From contig JAJVIC010000009.1 in the NCBI GenBank assembly GCA_022072225.1, positions 1,230,482 through 1,294,481 on the forward strand: a stretch of 64,000 bases of DNA, read 5' to 3'. A program made the translations under genes and the position numbers. The DNA comes from Bacteroidia bacterium. Its GTDB lineage: Bacteria; Bacteroidota; Bacteroidia; SXHM01. Of the stretch, positions 16,664 to 27,498 are shown in pieces (the stretch's first letter is position 1; each line of letters starts with the position of its first letter). A model generated the notes under the pieces. That model did no database searches. It was not told the DNA's origin and saw nothing but the letters and a program-made list of their open reading frames with translations.

Positions 16664-19600
16664 TTAATAAATAACCACCCGCTTGTTATATGTTTTATCG
16701 GCTGTTTCAACTTTAAGCAAGTAAACACCGGCAATCTGATTTTCAAGTGTTATAAAGTTATTGCCAGATGAAATTGCTTTGTCAGCAGCAAGCACTAATT
16801 TGCCAGTAATATCAAACAGTGATATTTTAACTTGGTGTTCAATACCTGAGTTGAGCATAACTGTAAATGTTCCGTTATTAGGGTTAGGATAAACATTCAA
16901 GCGAATATTTTCCTGTTCATCCAAAGCGGTAACAATTTCATTAGGGAAGAGGATAAAACGGTCGTTGTCTTCACCCTGTGTTGTTTGAAACTGATAAGGT
17001 CCGTTGCGCAGGTCATAAATAATTCCCAAATCGGCATCCAGCAGATTGATAGGCATATTGGATGGGAAGTTTTCAATACTGTCAATATAAATGCTGTATT
17101 GTCCGGTTGCGCCTGCATATAAGCCCAGCGGAACAGGTGAAGGATCAGCTCCATTTAATGGAGTTAAACCTTGAATACCCAGCAGGATAGTATCATTCAG
17201 TAAACTGTAAAATGAAACGCTGTGGTTACCTCTCAGTTTCTGTGCATCGTAGAACCAGTCCATATCTTCTGTAGCACCCTCAACATAACCTACCAGAATC
17301 TGGTTGGTGTGTGTGCCGTTATCAGCTCTCAGCCACAGGCGTTGCGGAATAACTTCTTCTGTTTTAAAGAAGGTGGTTGCTGTAGCAGCTCTCATAGCAT
17401 TGGTAAACGATACCGAAGTTGCTCCGGAAAGCGTCTGCACAAAAAAGCCCTGTGCGGTTGCAATCATTCCGTTAGGAGTTCTGCCGCCACCACCGGTTGA
17501 GCCGGTTCCGTTCCATATTGCATAATCATTGGCGGCATAACCTGTTCCGCCTGTGTTATCATCATCCCAATAGTAGATAGCACCTGTAACTTTGGTATTG
17601 TTTGCTGTTAAGAAACTTGCTGCATCAATATTGCTTGGGTATGGATTTCCAATCAGGTTGTAAGGTACACCGGGGCTTGTGCTTCCGTTTACCAATGTAA
17701 AGTATTGTACTCCCTGATTTACTGTTCCGTTGTTGGCAGTTCCCGTAAAAGTTACCGAAGGGTTAGGCCCTTGTCCGGCATAGCCTTTTCCAACACTGAA
17801 TGAACCTGAAGCTGCAGCCCAACCCGGATCAGGTCCCGGATTGTCGTCTGAGAAATCGGCTGTTCCGTTTGCCGGATTGTAGAGGTAGTTAGTTCCGCCC
17901 AGCAAACCTAAGCTTGCAGATGCAATGGGGGTTGACCAGTAGTTATACACTGAAGAAGATGATGTTCCGTTGCGGGTAACATTAAATGTTCCGCTGCCTG
18001 AAAGTGTACTTCCTGTGGTTTGAATAAAGTTTCCGTTATTGGCAACGTTTACTGTTCCATTATTGGTGAAAGCTCCATTAACAGTAATCGCTGCTGAACT
18101 TGGAACACCAAGCGAAGCACCTGTTTGCAGTGTAATATTATTACAAGTTGCTGTTGTGCCTGCTACAACAGGATCGTTGGTAACATCGGGAATGTCAACA
18201 TTGGTAGTGCCTGTTGGAACTCCGCCACCACACCAGTTGCCTGCTGTGCCCCAGTCCGTATTTGTGTTTCCCGTCCAGGTTCGGGTGCCGTTATTTACTA
18301 TATTAAGAGTTCCAGTCCACCCAGCTGCTGTCGTGCTATAATCACTATACATGTAAATTGTTAACGAACCATCAGAAGCGCTTGATGTTTGCTGCGCTGG
18401 ATTTGTTGTTCCTGTGTTGTTTGATGAAAGTAGAGGAGAACCGACAGAATTTCCATTTCTGATACTTAAATAATCAAATCCGTTTTCAAGGTTGAAATTA
18501 CTGAATTGCACATTTGAATTATTTCCTGTAGTACCTTGTGGAATGATAGTCCATACATTATATTCAGCATTTCCATAATTTGCGCCTGAACCACCTTTGT
18601 CGAAAAATGAAACAGGAGCTGTAGTGCAGGATAAATCTATTTTTTTAGTAACCGCAACCTCATCAATATATGCGTTTGAGTTATGAGTTTGTTTTAAAAT
18701 ACGGACAAACCTGCTTGATGTATTTAACAGATGTTCATAAAGAGTCCAAGAAGTGGGTGCATTGGTAGTGTACGTTGCAAGGTCAGTCCAGGTGGTTCCG
18801 TCAGTTGATTCCTGAATCTTAAGTGTACCAACATTTGCTGTACTTCCCTGCAGGTAATAAGTGAATTTATAAGGTTCTGAGTCAAAATGCAACATCAGAA
18901 AATCGCCTTCACTGTTAAAGGATAAATCTTCAAATGATGCATCAGGATTTACCCCGCTTATATTCCAGCCATTTGTGGGAATACCAATAGTGCTTAATCC
19001 ATCTGAAGGAAATAATGTTCCTGTCGGCATAACTGCCGGTATGGATGGGGCGATTTGAAAAGTATGGGTAGTGCTGATAGTTGTTGAATTATCCAGTAAA
19101 ATATAATATGCTACACCTCCAGTTAAGTAGATTTCATTGATATTTATGCTTGGTGTAGCGTCATTTGAAGTTCCGATACAGGTCCATCCGCCTGAATTGC
19201 AGCCTGCTGATACGGGTTTGTACATGTAATAAACAAATGGGTTGTTAGTTACATTGTTTGTTCTTACAGTATACCATCCTGTTGTTGAAGGAGTAAATTG
19301 GTATAATGCTTCTTTTCCGGGTGTTAAGTAGGAGCTACATCCTAAAGTAGTTGAATTTCCCCAGAAGCCTGTTCCTGATAAGGTAACCGTTGCGGGTACT
19401 CCGCTTGTTAAGGTAGTAACATTAAAGCACGGGTCAAGCGAGGTAACGCAAATAGTAAAGGTTGGGGTTGTGGAGCTTGAGTTGTAATCCATAACCCTCA
19501 CATAGTAAGTGTTACCAACAGTAAATCCGTTGATGTTTGCAGTCTCTGTTCCTCCTGCACCTGGTCCATCAACACAGTTTGATGAAACTAACGAGCCGCA

Positions 19601-22600
19601 GGTGCTTCCGTTAGCGTAAACTTCAAACACCGCATCTAAACTTGCATTAGGAACAACGGTAATTGTATGAGTTGTTGATGTTGCAACAAAATTATACCAG
19701 ACATCACCTGAAGTTGCTCCTCCTGACGAACAGTTTGCACCGCCATCATTAGTTGCTCCTACAAGTGTTCCGCTGGTGGCGCCACCGCATGTTGAGGAGT
19801 TAAACGGAGTTAATGTAGTTGCAGTAGCACACGTATTGTTGGCAGGTGGAGCTGCGGGCAAACTCAAACATAGATTGAAATTAGTTGAATTGCCGGAACC
19901 ATAAGTATGTGCTCTCAAATAATAAGTGCTTCCTCCAGTTAAGCCTGTTAGTTGTCCTGACTCAGGATCACTGCAAAGAATACTTGTTAATGAACCACAT
20001 GTTCCGCTGTAGAATTGTAGAACCCTGTCAGTGTTTCCTGAAATATTTGTATTAGTGAAATTAATAGCTGTATTACCATTTGGTACAACAAATGAATACC
20101 AGACATCGTCATCGGCAGTTCCTGTGCAGGCTGCTGAAGATTGAGATGCTGTTGCTGTATTTATCGTTGTATTTACACAAGTGCCATCTGAAGGAATTGT
20201 GCCAATTGCAACGGCCCCTGTGCAATTATCATTTGCTGGCGGTAAACTTAAGCAAAGTGTAAAATTAGTTGAGTTGCCAGTTAAATAGGTGTGAACTCTT
20301 AAATAGTATGTAGTTCCTCCAGTCAATCCAGTTATTTGCCCGGACTCTGGGTCTACACAAGCAACGCTTGTTAATGAACCACAGGTTCCGCTATATATTT
20401 GTAAAACTCTATCAGAATTTCCTGATATGTTTGTGTTTGAATAATTTAAGGCAGTATAACCAGCAGGTAAAGTAAATGTGTACCAAACATCATCGTCAGC
20501 CCCTGAGCCTGTGCATGCAGCAGATGATTGTGACGCTGTAGCAGTATTAATAGTTGTGTTTGTACACCCACCTCCTGTAGCAATTGTCCCTATATTGATT
20601 GCTCCGCTGCAAATGTCATTCGCTGGCGGTAAGCTTAAACATAATGTAAAGTTAGAGGAATTGCCAGAACCAAAAGTGTGTGCTCTAAGATAATAAGTTG
20701 TTCCACCGGTAAGTCCCGAAACCTGACCTGATTCGGCATCCTGACAAGCAACGCTTGTTAATGAACCACAAGATCCGCTAAATATCTGAATAACACGATC
20801 AGTATTTCCGGAAATATTCGTATTTGAATAATTTAAGGCAGTATAACCAACAGGTAAGGTAAATGTATACCAAACATCATCGTCTGCTGTACCAGTGCAT
20901 CCAGTTTGTGACTGAGATGCTGTTGCAGTATTTATTGTTGTGTTTGTACATCCACCTCCAGTTGCAATTGTTCCTATGTTAATTGCTCCACTGCAAATGT
21001 CATTTGCCGGTGGTAAACTCAGGCAAAGTGTAAAAGTAGAATTTCCACTTGCTGCCCATGAGTAAGCTCTTACGTAATAAGTAGTTCCACCGGTAAGACC
21101 TGATAACTGACCAGATTCCGGGTCGCTGCATAATAAGCTTGTAAGTGACCCACAACTACCGCTGTAAAACTGTAGGACCCTGTCTGCATTTCCTGATATT
21201 GTAGTGTTTGAAAAATTAACAGCTTCATATCCTACCGGTACTGTAAATCTATACCATACATCATCGTCTGCAGTTCCTGCGCATCCTGTCGATGATTGTG
21301 TTGCGCCTGTTGTATTTACAGTGGTATTTGTGCAACCTCCCCCGGTTGCCAGAGTTCCAATATCAATTGCACCCGAACACTCATCATTTGTAATAGGTGT
21401 ACTGAATGAAAATGGTCCTGCCCATATGCTAACTCCGCCTCCCCCGCAACTTGCTCTTACATAATATTTGTAGGTATTATCAGCACTTAATCCGCCTAAT
21501 GGGTATGGTCGAGATGTAATTCCTGTAACATTTGGAGTGCCGGTAGGAGTTGCTGAAAACAACATCCATTCTATTTCCCATTGTGTTTCTGAACCTGAAG
21601 GCGTCCAGTTCAGGTCTGCATCAGTAGTTGTAATATTTGTTGCAGTTAAAGCTGTGGGCTGTAAACAGGTTGGGTAGCCAACATAAAATGTATTTTGAAT
21701 ATCAGTAATGGTAAGCCCGGTTTTGTTTACCTGAGGGTTTGCATTGCTACCGGTACCTGCTCCGCTTGTTCCCAATGCTACCTGTTGATTTCTTATAAGT
21801 CTTAGTGCTGTGAAATCAGAAACTGTTCCTATACCATCGGCTTGCAGGCGCATGATTGATGTTGACCCTCCTCCGCTAAGTGTAGTGCTAATAACCCAAT
21901 TTGAATTATATTGAGTGTTGATGTTTTGCCCGTCTGTAAATTCAGTGAATGGACCAGTGGTACCTGCAACGTGATTTGCAGTTACACTTATAGTTCCTCC
22001 CGAGCCTGAGTAGGTCGCACCCCCATCTGCAAAATATACCGAGCGATCATTTCCATTTGCTTTCATCGGAAAAGTTGGTGAAGATGGTAAGCTTGTTGGT
22101 AATGCAATTTGACTGAACCAACGGGTAAATGTTCCTCCTGAAAAAAAGTTTCCGGCTGTATATGTAAGAGTACCATTTGTTGCTCCGCTGATACCAAGTG
22201 TAAAAGTATTTCCGTTCAGGTTTATATCACCATCCGTCATTGTTAGTGTGCCGCTTACCGTGCCTGTTCCAACCCCACTGCATGATTGAGAAGAGCTGAA
22301 TGTTACGCCAGAAGCATTGCTGTTATTTACTATCATACTTGCATAATTGGCAGTAGCGCCCGTTGTTGCGTTTTGAAAAATACCGTTTCCTGAAACATTT
22401 TGTGCAAGACTGGTTGCTGCTGCAGAACTTTGTCTAAAGCCAAGTGTGGTGCCAATAGTTAGTGTTCCGTTGTTGACAAGATTACCACCAACGCTTATTG
22501 TCCCACCTGAAGCCAACGTTCTGAGCTCACTGTTTGCATTTATTGTCAGGTTTGTTATTTCTATTGCAGATGCTGGCCCTGTAGGTGCGCTTGCAAAACG

Positions 22601-25600
22601 GCTAGTGCCGCTTCCCCCGTCAATTGTTACATTACCTAAAATCAGGTGTCCAGAACTGGAAAATGTGTTTAAATTAAATCCATTTGTGGCTGTTGATGAG
22701 TTGGTTCCAGAACTTCCTCCTACAACAAGTGTATTCCCAGTCCATAAAGTTGTTCCCGAAATTGCATAGTTATATCGGAATGTGACACCTGCTCCGTTAA
22801 AATGGGGGTCAACCAAAGTTATTGTTCCTCCGTTTACAGTTCCTGTAGGTGAAAGGATCTCAAAAATATTAGTTGCTGTTGCAACGCTGCCTCCTGATGT
22901 TCCGTCATTTCCATCAATATAAAAATTTCCATTACTCATATTAAAGGTTGAGTTAGCTGCAAAAGCAACATTTCCGTTTACTGTAAGCGATGACGAAGCA
23001 TTGTTTAATGTCAGCGTTCCTGAATTGGTCAGCGTTCTGTTACCACCACCTGAAGGGCCAATATTTATTGTTGCATCTGCAATCGTAATTGTAGCCCCAC
23101 TGTTATTGGTTATACCGGTTGTACTTCCTCCGGTAACATTTATAATTGAGCCCCCTGAAGACGAAATAGTTCCTGAATTGGTAATTTTCCCACCAACATT
23201 AAGTGTATTTGCCCCACTTGCTGTTAATGTAGAATTAGATGCATTTATTGTTAAATCAGCACTATAATACGGAGGATTATTTCCGGTTGAGGTACCAAGT
23301 GTTACGTTGTGCCCAGCTGCTATTATCACGTTATCGCTAGCTTGCGGAATACAATTGCAATCCCAGGTAGTTGCATCGCCCCAGTTTCCGGTAACAATTG
23401 AAGTTACAGTAGCTGGGTATCCTATGTAAAAGGTATTGGTTGTATTGCCAACATCTGTAATTCCCATTGTAGTCCGTATTACCTGAGGTGCGGCATTGCT
23501 ACCGGTGTTTGTACCGGCAACTCCACCTGCTGCTGCCTGGTCTGCAACAACTCTAAGTTTGGTATAGTCAATTACTGTTCCTATCCCATCGCCCTGAACC
23601 CGCATTGAAATGGTTTGAGCTCCCAAATTCCAGCCACCGCCTTGTGTTATGTCCCAACTTGAGTTATAGCGTAAATTTATTGATTGTCCTCCGTCTGTAA
23701 ATGGGGTGGTAATTGTAGTTGTTCCGGCAGTATGTGTTGGAGAAACTGAAATATATCCTCCCGTTGTAAATGCTGAAGCTGTGCGTATTAAGAATACTGA
23801 TCGGTCATTACTATTCGCCATCATTGGGAAACCGCCTGTGTTTATGTTATAAGCTGTTGGCATTGATGATGTAGTAAACCATCGTGTAAGGGTTCCGTTG
23901 TAAAATCTACCTGCTGTCCATGATAAAGTTCCTGCGGAAGTATTGGTGGTTCCGAGTGTAAATGTGTTGCTGTTGAGGTTAACATTTCCTGCAGTCATTG
24001 TCAGCGTGCCGCTTACTGTTCCTGTTCCAGTTCCGCTGCATGATTGAGAAGAGGAAAAAGTAACACCACTTGCGTTGGTGTTATTTATAGTAAGATTTGT
24101 AAAGTTAGCTGTTGGACTAGTAGACGAATTTCTGAATATTCCTGCTCCAGAAATTACTTGTGCATTATTAGTCGCAGCTGAAGCTGTTTGTCTCAATCCC
24201 AATGTGGTTTCAATAGTAAGTGTACCGTTGTTTGTCAGATCAGTTCCAACACTCATTGGAGATCCTCCACTTACAGCTCTTATCTCGCTGTTTGAATTAA
24301 TTACTAAATTACCTCCAATATCTATTGCACAATTAGTACACGAGGGATTAGTAGATACAAAACGATTTGCAATTGTATTGCCTCCGTTTACAGTTACATT
24401 TCCCAAAACCATTCTGCCTGTACTGAAATAGGTATCTGCAACGAATCCAAAAGTGTTAGCACCGAGGTGTGTACCTGAACTGCCACCAAATACCAGCGTA
24501 TTTCCTGTCCAATCTTCACCGGTTGAAGTAACATTGTATCTGAATGACATGTTGGAACTTAAATTTGCATAATGCGGATCAACTATGGTAATGGTTCCAC
24601 CATTTACAGTTCCTGTAGCAGTTAGAACATCAAATATCATTGTTCCGCTGGCAACACTTCCTCCGGCAGTCCCGTCATTACCATCAACAATAAAATCACC
24701 GGCACTCATATTGAAAGTTGAACTTCCGCTTAGGAGCACATTTCCATTTACGGTAAGTGTTGAGTTAGCATTGTTAATGGTTAGTATTCCATTGGCATTG
24801 TTTGTAAATGATTTTTTACCGCCTCCTGTGGGACCAACATTAATATCTGCTCCGCTCATCAGAAAGGTTCCCGTATTAGATACATTGCCATTTATGTTAA
24901 GAACGTTTGAAGTTCCGCTTGCCGTTAGGGTTGATGTTGTTGCACTTATCGTCAAATCATTTGCATAATATGGAGGATTATTTCCGGTTGATGTACCAAG
25001 TGTAACGTTATGTCCCGTTGCAATAATTACATTATCACCAGTTCCTGGAATACAAGTGCAATCCCAGGTAGTTGCATCGCCCCAATTTCCTGTAACAATT
25101 GAAGTAATAGTTGTTCCTTTTCCCACATAAAAATTGCCTGTTAATTCAGAATTCGGCATTCCTGTTTTATCAACATATGGAGCGGTAGTTGTTCCGCCAC
25201 CTGTGTCGCCTGTTCCGCTATTTTGAACAATAGTTGCTGATCTTGTTAGTCTTTGTGCAGTAGCAGCAGCAACATTTGCAAGCGGTGTACCCAATGCGCT
25301 GCCATTAGCCTGTAAACGCAATTGCCCGGTTGTGGTAGCCAAACTCGAGGTACTTACTGTCCAAAAGGCATTGCTTACTGATGTAACCATTGTACCGTTA
25401 TCAGCAAATGGAGTTCCTAAAACAGTAAAACCTGTTCCTGTTGTATGACTTGCTGTTATCAGGCCACCTGTAGTTGCACTTGTTTGTCCATAATAGAGTG
25501 ATCGATCGTCACCTGCTGCTGTTCCAAAAGGGAAACGACTTGTTGTGCTTGTTCCAAGTGTTATTCCTGTAGTTGGAATATATCTGGCAAAGTTTCCGGC

Positions 25601-27490
25601 AATTATAAAACCTGAAGTCCAAGTGAGTGTTCCATTTGTTGATGGTGAAGTGCCTAAAGAAAGTGTATAGCCTGTTGCATCAATATTGCCGGCTGACATA
25701 ATTAATGTGCTTGTAACATTGAGATTTGAACCTAATGTAAAACTTCTGTTCATACTCAAAATGTTTAATAATTCACTTCCGGCTGTGAACTTTAATGTGC
25801 CAAACGCTCCTGTTCCGTTTATATTTATTCGCGCTGAACTGCTTCCTGTAATGCTCCCTGTAAGACTAACAGATGACCCTGTTGCAAAAGTTAAGATGTT
25901 AGTATTTAGTTGGAGATTTCCACTTGTTAGTGTAAGAACTCCGTTAATTGTATAAGTTGTTGATGAACTTGCAAGAGATCCGTTTGATGAATTATCTATT
26001 TCAAGATTACCATAGGTTCCAGCTCCGGTAAGTGTTTGAAGCAATGATCCATTTAAATAAATTTTACCCGCACCTGAATGTGTTGCACTGTTGGTTATAT
26101 TGCCAAGAACTCTAATGGTATTTCCATTATCTGCTAATGTACCTGCAGATATTGTAAGGTCTTTATTTACTAAAATATTTGTGCTTGCAGGTAAGGTTCT
26201 GCTGGTTCCTGCTGTAAAGCTAAGGTTACCATAGGTAGTTGGAAAAAGATTGGTTGTATTCAAGGCGTAGGTTCCTGTTCCATTGTAGCTTACAGTGCTG
26301 TTATTATCTAAAGTAAGATTTCCGATTGCAAGATTTAAAGGCCACCATGGTGTTGTTGTGCGAGTTGTGGTATATCCGCAGCCCGATGCAACACCCATTG
26401 TCATTCCTGATGTTCCTGTTATTTGGTTTCCAGCATCTGCTAAAGTTGATGCACCGGTTATACTAATATTTCCATTAACTACTAATGCTAATGATGCAAC
26501 TAATGTTTTTGTTCCGGAGCCTGATGTTGTAAGGTGATGATAGGTACTCATTGCAGCTCCGCTGTTAGTCAATGCTAAAAAAGTTTGGTTACCAGACGCA
26601 GTGTATTCTACAGTTGACCCACTCGCATTTGTAACTGTGGCCATTGCTATTGTAGGAGAAGCACCGGACAACTTAAGTGTACCGTTATTAGTAAATGTTC
26701 CTGCTGCTGATGCTGCACCTCTTCCAATTATTGCATTGGTTCCTGTTCCGCTGGCCGAAGAAATAAATGTTGCTCCGCTGCTTATTGTAAAATTACCTTG
26801 TCCGGTTGTACCATTATCGGGCGACATTCTGTTGGCTCCTGCATTTAACTCTCCTGATGTGATGAAAAAATTGTAGGCTTTTAATGAAGTTGCAACTGTT
26901 GCAGTTTGCCCGGCTGTCATTGCTATTTCCACATCATAGGTTGTTGTAGCTCCAGTGTTTCCTGCCCCCCAATCAGTAGCTGCAATTATTGTTCTTGTTG
27001 AACCTGCAAATTTTATTCTTCCTGTAGCTGAGTTTGCTGTTTTAGTTATTGGTGATGCTGGAATAGTAGTTGAAACTGTTACAGCTAAATTAGTTGTATT
27101 GAGTGTAGTACTTACTGCTCCAAAATAAGATGCAAGTTTTCCATTAATAGTCAAAACAAAATCTCCAAGTGCTACAAGTCCATCCCCTCCTGTTGTTGCA
27201 TTTGTGGTTCCGGTGCTTATCATTAAATTATTACAAACTGCATCGGCACCTAAAGTTACAGTATGTCCTGCCTGAATATAAACGTTAGCACTTGAACCCG
27301 GGGCAGATGAAGCAGTAGCCCATGTTGTTCCATTCCAAATTTGCCAATTCGCAGCAGTAGCCCAGGTTACTGCTGCTTGTCCTGTTCGGTAATCTCCATT
27401 AACTGGTGTTTGTGCAAAGCCAACTTGTAAAAACAAAGTTGTAACAGCAATAAAAAGTATAGAGCAGAGGGATGAGTGGATTTTTCTCAT
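16664..27490 (-). CDS. giant T9SS-secreted modular surface protein (3608 aa)
   Basis: Signal peptide (residues 1-26), then three long beta-rich modules of parallel-helix type poor in charged residues and rich in Thr, Ser, Gly and Asn. Module joints carry VTGNWGDATTWDC, then IPxxxDNVIIAxGHNVTLGT; the two joints lie exactly 1701 bases (567 codons) apart. Next come an FN3-like domain (PTALTATNITTTDADLNW, about residue 1940), four close tandem units of about 128 residues starting NDxC(S/T)GA plus a fifth distant one (about 2030-2680), a CUB-like domain (about 2950-3070), another NTDWGTAGNWCGG unit, and a T9SS type A tail (VYPNPNNGTFTV, GVYLLKVETADKTYNKRVVIY). Exported through T9SS and anchored or released; adhesin or matrix role is inference. 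Shares an operon with the small gene at 27499. Confidence 0.9.
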   Translation of the reverse strand: MRKIHSSLCSILFIAVTTLFLQVGFAQTPVNGDYRTGQAAVTWATAANWQIWNGTTWATASSAPGSSANVYIQAGHTVTLGADAVCNNLMISTGTTNATTGGDGLVALGDFVLTINGKLASYFGAVSTTLNTTNLAVTVSTTIPASPITKTANSATGRIKFAGSTRTIIAATDWGAGNTGATTTYDVEIAMTAGQTATVATSLKAYNFFITSGELNAGANRMSPDNGTTGQGNFTISSGATFISSASGTGTNAIIGRGAASAAGTFTNNGTLKLSGASPTIAMATVTNASGSTVEYTASGNQTFLALTNSGAAMSTYHHLTTSGSGTKTLVASLALVVNGNISITGASTLADAGNQITGTSGMTMGVASGCGYTTTRTTTPWWPLNLAIGNLTLDNNSTVSYNGTGTYALNTTNLFPTTYGNLSFTAGTSRTLPASTNILVNKDLTISAGTLADNGNTIRVLGNITNSATHSGAGKIYLNGSLLQTLTGAGTYGNLEIDNSSNGSLASSSTTYTINGVLTLTSGNLQLNTNILTFATGSSVSLTGSITGSSSARININGTGAFGTLKFTAGSELLNILSMNRSFTLGSNLNVTSTLIMSAGNIDATGYTLSLGTSPSTNGTLTWTSGFIIAGNFARYIPTTGITLGTSTTSRFPFGTAAGDDRSLYYGQTSATTGGLITASHTTGTGFTVLGTPFADNGTMVTSVSNAFWTVSTSSLATTTGQLRLQANGSALGTPLANVAAATAQRLTRSATIVQNSGTGDTGGGTTTAPYVDKTGMPNSELTGNFYVGKGTTITSIVTGNWGDATTWDCTCIPGTGDNVIIATGHNVTLGTSTGNNPPYYANDLTISATTSTLTASGTSNVLNINGNVSNTGTFLMSGADINVGPTGGGKKSFTNNANGILTINNANSTLTVNGNVLLSGSSTFNMSAGDFIVDGNDGTAGGSVASGTMIFDVLTATGTVNGGTITIVDPHYANLSSNMSFRYNVTSTGEDWTGNTLVFGGSSGTHLGANTFGFVADTYFSTGRMVLGNVTVNGGNTIANRFVSTNPSCTNCAIDIGGNLVINSNSEIRAVSGGSPMSVGTDLTNNGTLTIETTLGLRQTASAATNNAQVISGAGIFRNSSTSPTANFTNLTINNTNASGVTFSSSQSCSGTGTGTVSGTLTMTAGNVNLNSNTFTLGTTNTSAGTLSWTAGRFYNGTLTRWFTTSSMPTAYNINTGGFPMMANSNDRSVFLIRTASAFTTGGYISVSPTHTAGTTTITTPFTDGGQSINLRYNSSWDITQGGGWNLGAQTISMRVQGDGIGTVIDYTKLRVVADQAAAGGVAGTNTGSNAAPQVIRTTMGITDVGNTTNTFYIGYPATVTSIVTGNWGDATTWDCNCIPQASDNVIIAAGHNVTLGTSTGNNPPYYSADLTINASNSTLTASGANTLNVGGKITNSGTISSSGGSIINVTGGSTTGITNNSGATITIADATINIGPSGGGNRTLTNSGTLTLNNASSSLTVNGNVAFAANSTFNMSNGNFYIDGNDGTSGGSVATATNIFEILSPTGTVNGGTITLVDPHFNGAGVTFRYNYAISGTTLWTGNTLVVGGSSGTNSSTATNGFNLNTFSSSGHLILGNVTIDGGSGTSRFASAPTGPASAIEITNLTINANSELRTLASGGTISVGGNLVNNGTLTIGTTLGFRQSSAAATSLAQNVSGNGIFQNATTGATANYASMIVNNSNASGVTFSSSQSCSGVGTGTVSGTLTMTDGDINLNGNTFTLGISGATNGTLTYTAGNFFSGGTFTRWFSQIALPTSLPSSPTFPMKANGNDRSVYFADGGATYSGSGGTISVTANHVAGTTGPFTEFTDGQNINTQYNSNWVISTTLSGGGSTSIMRLQADGIGTVSDFTALRLIRNQQVALGTSGAGTGSNANPQVNKTGLTITDIQNTFYVGYPTCLQPTALTATNITTTDADLNWTPSGSETQWEIEWMLFSATPTGTPNVTGITSRPYPLGGLSADNTYKYYVRASCGGGGVSIWAGPFSFSTPITNDECSGAIDIGTLATGGGCTNTTVNTTGATQSSTGCAGTADDDVWYRFTVPVGYEAVNFSNTTISGNADRVLQFYSGSCGSLTSLLCSDPESGQLSGLTGGTTYYVRAYSWAASGNSTFTLCLSLPPANDICSGAINIGTIATGGGCTNTTINTATASQSQTGCTGTADDDVWYTFTLPVGYTALNYSNTNISGNTDRVIQIFSGSCGSLTSVACQDAESGQVSGLTGGTTYYLRAHTFGSGNSSNFTLCLSLPPANDICSGAINIGTIATGGGCTNTTINTATASQSSAACTGSGADDDVWYTFTLPAGYTALNYSNTNISGNSDRVLQIYSGTCGSLTSVACVDPESGQITGLTGGTTYYLRVHTYLTGNSTNFTLCLSLPPANDNCTGAVAIGTIPSDGTCVNTTINTATASQSSAACTGTADDDVWYSFVVPNGNTAINFTNTNISGNTDRVLQFYSGTCGSLTSILCSDPESGQLTGLTGGSTYYLRAHTYGSGNSTNFNLCLSLPAAPPANNTCATATTLTPFNSSTCGGATSGTLVGATNDGGANCSSGGATSGDVWYNFVATSTTHTITVVPNASLDAVFEVYANGSTCGSLVSSNCVDGPGAGGTETANINGFTVGNTYYVRVMDYNSSSTTPTFTICVTSLDPCFNVTTLTSGVPATVTLSGTGFWGNSTTLGCSSYLTPGKEALYQFTPSTTGWYTVRTNNVTNNPFVYYMYKPVSAGCNSGGWTCIGTSNDATPSININEIYLTGGVAYYILLDNSTTISTTHTFQIAPSIPAVMPTGTLFPSDGLSTIGIPTNGWNISGVNPDASFEDLSFNSEGDFLMLHFDSEPYKFTYYLQGSTANVGTLKIQESTDGTTWTDLATYTTNAPTSWTLYEHLLNTSSRFVRILKQTHNSNAYIDEVAVTKKIDLSCTTAPVSFFDKGGSGANYGNAEYNVWTIIPQGTTGNNSNVQFSNFNLENGFDYLSIRNGNSVGSPLLSSNNTGTTNPAQQTSSASDGSLTIYMYSDYSTTAAGWTGTLNIVNNGTRTWTGNTNTDWGTAGNWCGGGVPTGTTNVDIPDVTNDPVVAGTTATCNNITLQTGASLGVPSSAAITVNGAFTNNGTVNVANNGNFIQTTGSTLSGSGTFNVTRNGTSSSSVYNYWSTPIASASLGLLGGTNYLYNPANGTADFSDDNPGPDPGWAAASGSFSVGKGYAGQGPNPSVTFTGTANNGTVNQGVQYFTLVNGSTSPGVPYNLIGNPYPSNIDAASFLTANNTKVTGAIYYWDDDNTGGTGYAANDYAIWNGTGSTGGGGRTPNGMIATAQGFFVQTLSGATSVSFTNAMRAATATTFFKTEEVIPQRLWLRADNGTHTNQILVGYVEGATEDMDWFYDAQKLRGNHSVSFYSLLNDTILLGIQGLTPLNGADPSPVPLGLYAGATGQYSIYIDSIENFPSNMPINLLDADLGIIYDLRNGPYQFQTTQGEDNDRFILFPNEIVTALDEQENIRLNVYPNPNNGTFTVMLNSGIEHQVKISLFDITGKLVLAADKAISSGNNFITLENQIAGVYLLKVETADKTYNKRVVIY
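19800..21400 (-). repeat. tandem ~385-bp coding repeats in the giant protein
   Basis: Units of roughly 380-390 bases whose products start NDECSGAIDIG, NDICSGAINIG (twice) and NDNCTGAVAIG, with a distant fifth starting NTCATATTLT. Each has the pattern DDDVWYxF..., SGNxDRVxQxxSGxCGSLTS, ESGQxxGLTGGxTYYxRAxT and FTLCLSLPPA, like the PPC beta-sandwich. The two NDICSGAINIG units are almost the same in protein, so they come from recent duplication. Confidence 0.8.
21670..25110 (-). repeat. two ~1.7-kb internal modules in the giant protein
   Basis: The DNA around 25072 and 23371 matches closely (coding for TSIVTGNWGDATTWDC) and is 1701 bases apart. Following blocks recur in the same order: GNNPPYY, SCSGxGTGTVSGTLTMT, NGNTFTLG, FTRWF, NDRSV and GDGIGTV. 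A third, more diverged module lies upstream in the protein. Such repeats can recombine in frame and change protein length. Confidence 0.75.
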
Positions 27491-27498
27491 AATCAGAA

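Noticed and set aside
16897-26876. Many open frames on the plus strand opposite the giant gene
   Set aside because: They are Val/Pro/Leu-rich mirror images of the Thr/Gly/Asn-rich protein, have no signal, domain or promoter, and follow the repeat structure of the real gene.
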